Positions 53,701 to 64,000 of a stretch of DNA of 64,000 bases are shown piece by piece. The translations under genes and the position numbers were made by a program. Position 1 is the first letter of the stretch, and each line of letters begins with the position of its first letter. The notes below the pieces were generated by a model. That model did not search any database. It had not been told where the DNA came from and was given only the letters and a program-made list of their open reading frames with translations. Source of the DNA: Anomaloglossus baeobatrachus (taxonomy: Eukaryota > Chordata > Amphibia > Anura > Aromobatidae); the NCBI RefSeq assembly GCF_048569485.1, contig NC_134364.1, forward strand, positions 130,115,089 to 130,179,088, written 5' to 3'.

Positions 53701-56700
53701 AGGAGCTGTCACTATAGTAATATACCGCTGTCACCAGGAGCTGTTACTATAGTAATATACCGCTGTCACCAGGAGCTGTCACTATAATAATATACCGCTG
53801 TCACCAGGAGCTGTCACTATAATAATATACCGCTGTCACCAGGAGCTGTTACTATAATAATATACCGCTGTCACCAGGAGCTGTCACTATAATAATATAC
53901 CGCTGTCACCAGGAGCTGTCACTATAATAATATACCGCTGTCACCAGGAGCTGTTACTATAGTAATATACCGCTGTCACCAGGCGCTGTCACTATGGTAA
54001 TATACCGCTGTCACCAGGCGCTGTCACTATAATAATATACCGCTGTCACCAGGAGCTGTCACTATAGTAATATACCGCTGTCGCCAGGCGCTGTCACTAT
54101 AGTAATATACTGCTGTCACCAGGAGCTGTCTCTATGGTAATATACCGCTGTCACCAGGAGCTGTCACTATGGTAATATACCGCTGTCACCAGGAGCTGTC
54201 ACTATAATAATATACCGCTGTCACCAGGAGCTGTTACTATAATAATATACCGCTGTCACCAGGAGCTGTCACTATAATAATATACCGCTGTCACCAGGAG
54301 CTGTCACTATAGTAATATACCGCTGTCACCAGGAGCTGTTACTATAGTAATATACTGCTGTCACCAGGCGCTGTCACTATAATAATATACCGCTGTCACC
54401 AGGAGCTGTTACTATAGTAATATACTGCTGTCACCAGGCGCTGTCACTATAATAATATACCGCTGTCACCAGGAGCTGTTACTATAGTAATATACCGCTA
54501 TCACCAGGCGCTGTCACTATAGTAATATACTGCTGTCACCAGGAGCTGTCACTATGGTAATATACCGCTGTCACCAGGAGCTGTCACTATGGTAATATAC
54601 CGCTGTCACCAGGAGCTGTCACTATAATAATATACCGCTGTCACCAGGAGCTGTCACTATAATAATATACCGCTGTCACCAGGAGCTGTTACTATAGTAA
54701 TATACCGCTGTCGCCAGGCGCTGTCACTATAGTAATATACTGCTGTCACCAGGAGCTGTCACTATGGTAATATACCGCTGTCACCAGGAGCTGTCACTAT
54801 GGTAATATACCGCTGTCACCAGGAGCTGTCACTATAATAATATACCGCTGTCACCAGGAGCTGTTACTATAATAATATACCGCTGTCACCAGGAGCTGTC
54901 ACTATAATAATATACCGCTGTCACCAGGAGCTGTCACTATAATAATATACCGCTGTCACCAGGAGCTGTTACTATAGTAATATACTGCTGTCACCAGGCG
55001 CTGTCACTATAATAATATACCGCTGTCACCAGGAGCTGTTACTATAGTAATATACTGCTGTCACCAGGCGCTGTCACTATAATAATATACCGCTGTCACT
55101 ATGGTAATATACCGCTGTCACCAGGAGCTGTCACTATAGTAATATACCGCTGTCACCAGGAGCTGTCACTATAATAATATACCGCTGTCACCAGGAGCTG
55201 TTACTATAGTAATATACTGCTGTCACCAGGCGCTGTCACTATAATAATATACCGCTGTCACCAGGAGCTGTCACTATAATAATATACCGCTGTCACCAGG
55301 AGCTGTCACTATAGTAATATACCGCTGTCACCAGGAGCTGTTACTATAGTAATATACCGCTGTCACCAGGAGCTGTCACTATAGTAATATACCGCTGTCA
55401 CCAGGAGCTGTTACTATAGTAATATACTGCTGTCACCAGGAGCTGTCACTATAATAATATACCGCTGTCACCAGGAGCTGTCACTATAATAATATACCGC
55501 TGTCACCAGGAGCTGTTACTATAATAATATACCGCTGTCACCAGGAGCTGTCACTATAATAATATACCGCTGTCACCAGGAGCTGTCACTATAATAATAT
55601 ACCGCTGTCACCAGGAGCTGTCACTATAGTAATATACCGCTGTCGCCAGGCGCTGTCACTATAGTAATATACTGCTGTCACCAGGAGCTGTCACTATAGT
55701 AATATACCGCTGTCACCAGGAGCTGTCACTATAGTAATATACCGCTGTCGCCAGGCGCTGTCACTATAGTAATATACTGCTGTCACCAGGAGCTGTCACT
55801 ATGGTAATATACCGCTGTCACCAGGAGCTGTCACTATGGTAATATACCGCTGTCACCAGGCGCTGTCACTATAGTAATATACCGCTGTCACCAGGCGCTG
55901 TCACTATAGTAATATACCGCTGTCACCAGGAGCTGTCACTATAGTAATATACCGCTGTCACCAGGAGCTGTCACTATAATAATATACCGCTGTCACCAGG
56001 AGCTGTTACTATAATAATATACCGCTGTCACCAGGAGCTGTCACTATAATAATATACCGCTGTCACCAGGAGCTGTTACTATAGTAATATACTGCTGTCA
56101 CCAGGAGCTGTCACTATAATAATATACCGCTGTCACCAGGAGCTGTTACTATAATAATATACCGCTGTCACCAGGAGCTGTCACTATAATAATATACCGC
56201 TGTCACCAGGAGCTGTCACTATAATAATATACCGCTGTCACCAGGAGCTGTTACTATAGTAATATACTGCTGTCACCAGGCGCTGTCACTATAATAATAT
56301 ACCGCTGTCACCAGGAGCTGTTACTATAGTAATATACTGCTGTCACCAGGCGCTGTCACTATAATAATATACCGCTGTCACCAGGAGCTGTCACTATGGT
56401 AATATACCGCTGTCACCAGGAGCTGTCACTATAGTAATATACCGCTGTCACCAGGAGCTGTCACTATAATAATATACCGCTGTCACCAGGCGCTGTCACT
56501 ATAGTAATATACCGCTGTCACCAGGAGCTGTTACTATAGTAATATACTGCTGTCACCAGGCGCTGTCACTATAATAATATACCGCTGTCACCAGGAGCTG
56601 TCACTATAGTAATATACCGCTGCCACCAGGAGCTGTTACTATAGTAATATACCGCTGTCACCAGGAGCTGTCACTATAGTAATATACCGCTGTCACCAGG

Positions 56701-59700
56701 AGCTGTTACTATAGTAATATACTGCTGTCACCAGGAGCTGTCACTATAATAATATACCGCTGTCACCAGGAGCTGTCACTATAATAATATACCGCTGTCA
56801 CCAGGAGCTGTTACTATAATAATATACCGCTGTCACCAGGAGCTGTCACTATAATAATATACCGCTGTCACCAGGAGCTGTCACTATAATAATATACCGC
56901 TGTCACCAGGAGCTGTTACTATAGTAATATACCGCTGTCACCAGGCGCTGTCACTATGGTAATATACCGCTGTCATCAGGCGCTATTACTATAATAATAT
57001 ACCGCTGTCACCAGGAGCTGTCACTATGGTAATATACCGCTGTCACCAGGAGCTGTTACTATAATAATATACCGCTGTCACCAGGAGCTGTCACTATAAT
57101 AATATACCGCTGTCACCAGGAGCTGTCACTATAATAATATACCGCTGTCACCAGGAGCTGTTACTATAGTAATATACCGCTGTCACCAGGCGCTGTCACT
57201 ATGGTAATATACCGCTGTCATCAGGCGCTATTACTATAATAATATACCGCTGTCACCAGGAGCTGTCACTATGGTAATATACCGCTGTCGCCAGGCGCTG
57301 TCACTATAGTAATATACTGCTGTCACCAGGAGCTGTCACTATAATAATATACCGCTGTCACCAGGAGCTGTCACTATGGTAATATACCGCTGTCGCCAGG
57401 CGCTGTCACTATAGTAATATACTGCTGTCACCAGGAGCTGTCACTATGGTAATATACCGCTATCACCAGGAGCTGTCACTATGGTAATATACCGCTGTCA
57501 CCAGGAGCTGTCACTATAGTAATATACCGCTGTCACCCGGAGCTGTCACTATGGTAATATACCGCTGTCACCAGGAGCTGTCACTATGGTAATATACCGC
57601 TGTCACCCGGAGCTGTCACTATGGTAATATACCGCTGTCACCAGGCGCTGTCACTATAATAATATACCGCTGTCACCAGGAGCTGTCACTATAGTAATAT
57701 ACCGCTGTCGCCAGGCGCTGTCACTATAGTAATATACTACTGTCACCAGGAGCTGTCACTATGGTAATATACCGCTGTCACCAGGAGCTGTCACTATGGT
57801 AATATACCGCTGTCACCAGGAGCTGTCACTATGGTAATATACTGCTGTCACCAGGAGCTGTCACTATAGTAATATACCGCTGTCACCAGGAGCTGTCACT
57901 ATGGTAATATACTGCTGTCACCAGGAGCTGTCACTATAATAATATACCGCTGTCACTAGGAGCTGTTACTATAGTAATATACTGCTGTCACCAGGAGCTG
58001 TCACTATAATAATATACCGCTGTCACCAGGAGCTGTCACTATAATAATATACCGCTGTCACCAGGAGCTGTTACTATAATAATATACCGCTGTCACCAGG
58101 AGCTGTCACTATAGTAATATACTGCTGTCACCAGGAGCTGTCACTATAATAATATACCGCTGTCACCAGGAGCTGTTACTATAGTAATATACTGCTGTCA
58201 CCAGGCGCTGTCACTATAATAATATACCGCTGTCACCAGGAGCTGTCACTATAGTAATATACCGCTGTCGCCAGGCGCTGTCACTATAGTAATATACCGC
58301 TGTCACCAGGAGCTGTCACTATGGTAATATACCGCTGTCACCAGGAGCTGTCACTATGGTAATATACCGCTGTCACCAGGAGCTGTCACTATAATAATAT
58401 ACCGCTGTCACCAGGAGCTGTTACTATAATAATATACCGCTGTCACCAGGAGCTGTCACTATAATAATATACCGCTGTCACCAGGAGCTGTTACTATAGT
58501 AATATACCGCTGTCGCCAGGCGCTGTCACTATAGTAATATACTGCTGTCACCAGGAGCTGTCACTATGGTAATATACCGCTGTCGCCAGGCGCTGTCACT
58601 ATAGTAATATACTGCTATCACCAGGAGCTGTCACTATGGTAATATACTGCTGTCACCAGGAGCTGTCACTATGGTAATATACCGCTATCTCCAGGAGCTG
58701 TCACTATGGTAATATACCGCTGTCACCAGGAGCTGTCACTATAGTAATATACCGCTGTCACCAGGAGCTGTCACTATGGTAATATACCGCTGTCACCAGG
58801 AGCTGTCACTATGGTAATATACCGCTGTCACCAGGCGCTGTCACTATGGTAATATACCGCTGTCACCAGGAGCTGTCACTATAGTAATATACCGCTGTCA
58901 CCCGGAGCTGTCACTATGGTAATATACCGCTGTCACCAGGAGCTGTCACTATGGTAATATACCGCTGTCACACGGAGCTGTCACTATAGTAATATACCGC
59001 TGTCGCCAGGAGCTGTCACTATAGTAATATACCGCTGTCGCCAGGCGCTGTCACTATAGTAATATACCGCTGTCGCCAGGAGCTGTCACTATGGTAATAT
59101 ACCGCTGTCGCCAGGAGCGGTCACTATGGTAATATACCGCTGTCACCAGGAGCTGTCACTATGGTAATATACCGCTGTCACCAGGAGCTGTCACTATGGT
59201 AATATACCGCTGTCACCAGGAGCTGTCACTATGGTAATATACCGCTGTCACCAGGAGCTGTCACTATGGTAATATACCGCAGTCACCCGGAGCTGTCACT
59301 ATGGTAATATACCGCTGTCACTATGGTAATATACCGCTGTCACCCGGAGCTGTCACTATGGTAATATACCGCTGTCACCAGGAGCTGTCACTATGGTAAT
59401 ATACCGCTGTCACCAGGAGCTGTCACTATGGTAATATACCGCTGTCACCAGGAGCTGTCACTATGGTAATATACCGCTGTCACCAGGAGCTGTCACTATG
59501 GTAATATACCGCTGTCACCAGGAGCTGTCACTATGGTAATATACCGCTGTCACCCGGAGCTGTCACTATGGTAATATACCGCTGTCACCCGGAGCTGTCA
59601 CTATGGTAATATACCGCTGTCACCAGGAGCTGTCACTATGGTAATATACCGCTGTCACCAGGAGCTGTCACTATGGTAATATACCGCTGTCACCAGGCGC

Positions 59701-60790
59701 TGTCACTATGGTAATATACCGCTGTCACCAGGCGCTGTCACTATGGTAATATACCGCTGTCACCAGGAGCTGTCACTATGGTAATATACCGCTGTCACCA
59801 GGAGCTGTCACTATGGTAATATACCGCTGTCACCAGGAGCTGTCACTATGGTAATATACCGCTGTCACCAGGAGCTGTCACTATGGTAATATACCGCTGT
59901 CACCAGGAGCTGTCACTATAGTAATATACCGCTGTCACTATAGTAATATACCGCTGTCACCAGGAGCTGTCACTATGGTAATATACCGCTGTCACCAGGT
60001 GCTGTCACTATGGTAATATACCGCTGTCACCAGGAGCTGTCACTATGGTAATATACCGCTGTCACCAGGAGCTGTCACTATGGTAATATACCGCTGTCAC
60101 CAGGCGCTGTCACTATAGTAATATACCGCTGTCACCAGGAGCTGTCACTATGGTAATATACCGCTGTCACCAGGAGCTGTCACTATGGTAATATACCGCT
60201 GTCACCAGGCGCTGTCACTATAGTAATATACCGCTGTCACCAGGCGCTGTCACTATAGTAATATACCGCTGTCACCAGGCGCTGTCACTATAGTAATATA
60301 CCGCTGTCACCAAGAGCTGTCACTATAGTAATATACCGCTGTCACCAGGAGCTGTCACTATAGTAATATACCGCTGTCACCAGGAGCTGTCACTATAGTA
60401 ATATACCGCTGTCACCAGGAGCTGTCACTATAGTAATATACCGCTGTCACCAGGAGCTGTCACTATAGTAATATACCGCTGTCACCAGGTGCTGTCACTA
60501 TAGTAATATACCGCTGTCACCAGGAGCTGTCACTATAGTAATATACCGCTGTCACCAGGAGCTGTCACTATAGTAATATACCGCTGTCACCAGGAGCTGT
60601 CACTATAGTAATATACTGCTGTCACCAGGAGCTGTCACTATAGTAATATACCGCTGTCACCAGGAGCTGTCACTATAGTAATATACTGCTGTCACCAGGA
60701 GCTGTCACTATAGTAATATACTATATGGTAATAGTAATATGGTATGGTAATATACCGCTGTCACTAGGAGCTGTCACTACAGTAATATCC
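47727..60790. repeat. 35-bp minisatellite, about 370 copies (13 kb)
   Basis: The unit is CTGTCACCAGGAGCTGTCAC then TATAGTAATATACCG; CTGTCAC occurs twice per unit. Variants fall into zones: TATAG early and at the far end, TATAATAAT and TGTTAC in about 50,250-58,500, TATGG in about 58,600-60,200. A GCCAGGCGC variant marks repeated blocks; for example markers at 51,536 and 51,641 recur at 52,783 and 52,888, an offset of 1,247 bp. Rare 22-bp units lack 13 bases. Stop codons occur in all frames, so no ORFs arise. Confidence 0.98.
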
Positions 60791-61639
60791 ATGCTCCCTG
60801 ACGAAGGTACACTCCGAAATGCGCATCGGGCGCATTCCCTCCGCAGTCTTCTTATCTAGGTAATGTTATGATCGTATGATTGCCTTGTTCTAATCAGCGG
60901 TTAGTAGCCTTGAATTAGTGGCAACATGCTGCTTTTTACCGCCATGCTGTAATTGAACTATGTGGATATTGTGATCTTCAGCAACTAGTAGCATTGTATG
61001 TCACTGTTGGTGCTGGTCCATACCGCTGCTGCTGGAAATACACATCGACCCTAATGTGAGAGTACACATATATATATATTGAATTACCTCATTTACTCGC
61101 ACTATAATTGTTTATTGTGGTCTTTGTGCCTTCTCGCTGCGGTGTGGTTTTCCACCACCAACATGGATACATGCTTACATGGTGTATTTCATCTATATAT
61201 ATAATTGCCTTATTCTGTCTGTCTGTCTGTCATGCTCCAAAATTGTGTCCTTACGGTGACACAAAGCTGATTGGCCGCTGGGCTCACCATGGCCCCGCCC
61301 CCCCACACGGATTGGCCTCTCGCCCCGGCTCTCTGCAGGCCCCGCCCCCCTCACGCAATGCACGCTCGCTCTGGCCCCGCCCCCGCACGCATTCCCCCAA
61401 CTGACACGGAGCCCCAGGTGAGTACACACACACACACATCAGATCACACTCACTCTCACACACACCTCACACACACATCACATCCACACACTCACAACAT
61501 CCTGGGATATCGCTTGCTTCTCGGCGGCGGTACTGTGCTGTGAGCTTTCAGGACCTGCCGGAGGATCACATGGCCGGAAGCATGTGGTATCTCCGGATGT
61601 TGTGAGTATGAGCGCCTATGTGTAATATCGTCAATGTGT

Positions 61640-61740
61640 GTGTGCGTGAGTGTATGCGATCGGGTGGGTGTGAGTGTATGCGATCGGGTGGGTGTGAGTG
61701 TATGCGATCGGGTGGGTGTGAGTGTGAGTGTATACGATCG
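61640..61740. repeat. 24-bp tandem repeat inside the Helitron
   Basis: About four copies of GTGAGTGTATGCGATCGGGT plus GGGT. Confidence 0.85.
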
Positions 61741-61886
61741 GATCTGTGAGTGGCGGCAGAGGAGCACGGCGTGCTGGAGGAGGCTGGGAGGAGAGAGGCT
61801 GATCCTGGGGAAGGCTGGGAGGGGGCAGGCTGAGAGAAGAGAGGCTGATGTTGGGGGAGGCTGAGGCTGGGGTAGGCTGTGAGGAG

Positions 61887-62176
61887 AGAGGCTGATGCTG
61901 CGGGCAGAGAGGCTGATGCTGCGGGCACAGAGGCTGATGCTGCGGGCACAGAGGCTGGTGCTGCGGGCACAGAGGCTGATGCTGCGGGCACAGAGGCTGG
62001 TGCTGCGGGCACAGAGGCTGATGCTGCGGGCAGAGAGGCTGATGATGCGGGCACAGAGGCTGATGATGCGGGCACAGAGGCTGATGCTGCGGGCACAGAG
62101 GCTGATGCTGCGGGCACAGAGGCTGATGCTGCGGGCACAGAGGCTGATGCTGCGGGCACAGAGGCTGATGCTGCGG
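61887..62176. repeat. 21-bp tandem repeat inside the Helitron, about 14 copies
   Basis: The unit is GAGGCTGATGCTGCGGGCAC plus A. It is a multiple of three, hence open frames on both strands. Confidence 0.95.
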
Positions 62177-62177
62177 C

Positions 62178-62608
62178 CAGCATGGGGGATGGAGCACTAT
62201 GGGGGGTGCGCAGCATGGGGGATGGAGCACGATAGGGAGTGCGCAGCATGGCGGATGGAGCACGTTTGGGAGTGAGCAGCATGGCGGATGGAGCACGTTT
62301 GGGAGTGCGCAGCATGGGAGAAGGAGCACGATGGGGAATGCGCAGCATGGGGGATGGAGCACGATGGGGAATGCGCAGCATGGGGGATGGAGCACGATGG
62401 GGGGTGCACAGCATGGGGGATGGAGCACGATGGGGGGTGTGCAGCTTAGGGGATGGAGCACGATGGGGAGTGCAGCTTGGGGGATGGAGCACGATGGAGG
62501 GTGCGCAGCATGGAGGATGGAGCACGATGGGAGGTGCGCAGCATGGAGGATGGAGCACGATGGGAGGTGCGCAGCATGGAGGATGGAGCACGATGGGAGG
62601 TGCACACC
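62178..62608. repeat. ~33-bp tandem repeat inside the Helitron, about 13 copies
   Basis: The unit is GCAGCATGGGGGATGGAGCA then CGATGGGGGGTGC, with variants GGCGG and GGAGG. CA-rich low-complexity sequence follows to about 62,950. Confidence 0.95.
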
Positions 62609-63351
62609 TCCCCCCAACACACACACGCGCACTGCACAACACACACACACTGGGAAACACAAACACCGCCCTACACAGACACCCACACACACAGACAACG
62701 CTGCACACACACAACACCCAACACACAAACACCGCGGCATACATAAATATACGCACATACAGCGCAACACACACACTGCACAAAACATACCTCCCCCCAA
62801 AACACACACAAACCACGCAACACACACACAATGCTACAGCCACACAGCGCTCCACAAACAACGCAACACACACAACGCAACACACAAACAACACCACTCT
62901 CACCCCCCGCCACACCCAGAAAACACCCAGAACATGTACAGCCCTACACAAACACTTGGTAACTACAGACAACAACATCTATATATATAACAAAAATCTT
63001 ACATGAACTACACAATACGTAAATTCTAGAATACCCGATGCGTAGAATTCGGCCACCTTCTAGTATGATATAATCCTCTCTATATTGAGAGGTTAAATAT
63101 TGCTATCCATGGCTTCCTCTTATATATACTAGGTTCTCTAGTTTATTTTTATATTCTATCTTATATTAAGAGTTGCCCTGGTGCACTCTGTGAGCATGTG
63201 TTTCTGATCTGTGGGTCACCATTCCCTGGTTGGATTTGATAATATACCATTTTTGTATATAATCGGTACATTGCTACCATTTTTTGTACTGTCTGCGGTG
63301 ATGTATACCGTTTTTCTTTCCCCATCATCTCTCTGCATGTTCTAAATCATA

Positions 63352-63354
63352 ATA

Positions 63355-63402
<48 letters not shown>
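63352..63402. repeat. (AAT)n microsatellite
   Basis: About 15 ATA/AAT triplets, near the right end of the Penelope-like fragment. Confidence 0.97.
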
Positions 63403-63404
<2 letters not shown>

Positions 63405-63590
63405 GAGTTGAACCGATGATCGCCTCTCTCGTGTTTGTTTTTGTCTGTTGCTAGCGATTTGGTTCACATATTATAGTCCTTTTCTGCATAGCATATGATG
63501 TGTATATATATACATATGTATTGGTACATATATCAATAACTCTATAATATGCAGATGTCTATGCCATTATTTATTCTTAATATACACTGT

Positions 63591-63760
63591 GTGCAGAATT
63601 ATTAGGCAAATGAGTATTGTGATCACATGATGCTTGTTATACAGGTCGTCCTACTCCAAGCTGTATAGGCTGAGAGCCAACTACCAATGAAGTAACTCCG
63701 GTGATGTGCGTCTCTGTAATGAGGAGGGGTGCGGTGTAGTGACATCAACACCCTATATGA
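63591..63760 (+). mobile_element. 5' fragment of a Tc1/mariner element
   Basis: It begins TATACACTGTGTGCAGAATT and continues with ATTAGGCAAATGAGTATT, a very common vertebrate Tc1/mariner terminus that I recognise from memory. Only the first 170 bp remain; the transposase part is absent. Confidence 0.8.
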
Positions 63761-64000
63761 CCCGCAACACACACACGTTTTTTTTGTACGTGTGCGGTAC
63801 GTATTTGCACGTACCGGAGACACGGAGACCCATGTTATTCAATGGTAGATGGCACACACACGTAAAATCACACGGAACGTGTGTCCGTGAGGTAAGTACG
63901 TGTGTGCGCTTTTCTACATGGACGACATGTCCGTTTTTGGCCGGCAGCACGCAGGCACGGACCCGCTTTAGTCTATGGGTCTGTGCCTGCACGGACCGCA
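63761..64000. repeat. Interspersed repeat with ACACACGT/CGTGTGCG words, runs off the window
   Basis: This GC-rich sequence has repeated inverted words such as CACACACG, CGTGTGCGG and ACGTACCGGAGACACGGAG. It looks like part of a MITE common in frogs. Ends not seen, so the class is unknown. Confidence 0.4.

Larger units (their letters stand above)
61192..63063 (+). mobile_element. Non-autonomous Helitron, 1,872 bp
   Basis: It starts TCTATATATATAATTGCC, preceded by A, and ends CTAG, followed by T, as expected for insertion between A and T. Just before the end is a short hairpin (CCGA ... TCGG, about 63,035-63,052) followed by CCACCTTCTAG, the usual Helitron terminus. No Rep/helicase gene is present. 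The interior carries GC-rich sequence, three tandem arrays and a CA-rich stretch; long ORFs across them are artefacts. Confidence 0.9.
60791..63440 (+). mobile_element. Penelope-like retroelement fragment, interrupted by a Helitron
   Basis: At its left is a structured motif (60,798-60,836) with CTGACGA, GAAA and a 6-bp hairpin, resembling the hammerhead-type motif of Penelope-like elements. At its right, after an ATA microsatellite, GTTGAACCGATGATCGCC resembles the arm end TTGAGTCGGTGATCCCG of the element at 26,460-27,860. A Helitron splits it at 61,192-63,063. No ORF survives. Family assignment is tentative. Confidence 0.5.

Noticed and set aside
61108-61404. 98-codon ORF at the Helitron start
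   Set aside because: It crosses the Helitron boundary at 61,192 and has no recognisable domain.
61566-62978. 470- and 398-codon ORFs on the - strand, partly cysteine-rich
   Set aside because: They run over the tandem arrays and CA-rich part inside a Helitron. No Rep or helicase motifs.

Overview
The window is vertebrate nuclear DNA, most likely from a frog. It holds two intron-rich single-copy genes with GT-AG introns, plus Tc1/mariner, Tigger-like, PIF/Harbinger, hAT-like and Helitron copies and Penelope-like retroelement debris of the kinds common in Anura. Species cannot be fixed from the sequence. About 40 kb of the 64 kb is tandem repeat: at least fifteen mutually unrelated minisatellites with units of about 25-45 bp. 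One scaffold gap of exactly 200 N lies at 37,923-38,122.

Layout: 1-9,505 is a 31-bp minisatellite. 9,506-10,035 is the 5' flank and 5' UTR of a long-tailed class I myosin on the + strand (CDS 10,033-25,567, 28 exons, 1,097 codons with no frameshift; a MYO1E/MYO1F-type protein with motor, IQ, TH1, basic/proline-rich tail and SH3). Its introns 1-4 are largely filled with separate minisatellites, and intron 6 carries a Tc1 copy. 26,087-28,128 is a Tigger-like DNA transposon split by an inverted-repeat retroelement. znf687 follows on the - strand (CDS 37,059 down to 28,728, eight coding exons, about 1,226 codons), tail to tail with the myosin. Its likely non-coding first exon and CpG/CCAAT promoter lie at about 47,177-47,560, after a 10-kb intron that is mostly minisatellite and MITEs. 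A polyadenylation signal at 47,641-47,646 (- strand) may end the next gene. 47,727-60,790 is a 13-kb 35-bp minisatellite. The right end is a Penelope-like element interrupted by a 1.9-kb non-autonomous Helitron, then a Tc1/mariner fragment.

Main points. (1) The array in myosin intron 3 is built from the exon 3/intron 3 junction itself, so about 70 copies of a consensus 5' splice site follow the real one. (2) Several arrays in both genes start within a few bases of a 5' splice site, and most are G-rich on the sense strand of the host gene. (3) The myosin beside znf687 mixes MYO1E-like and MYO1F-like residues and sits where a lost 1q21-type ohnologue of MYO1E would be expected. (4) znf687 has four apparent 1-nt frameshifts, all in runs of C, which points to consensus errors rather than gene death. 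The very long ORFs in the window are read-through of stop-free tandem repeats, not genes.
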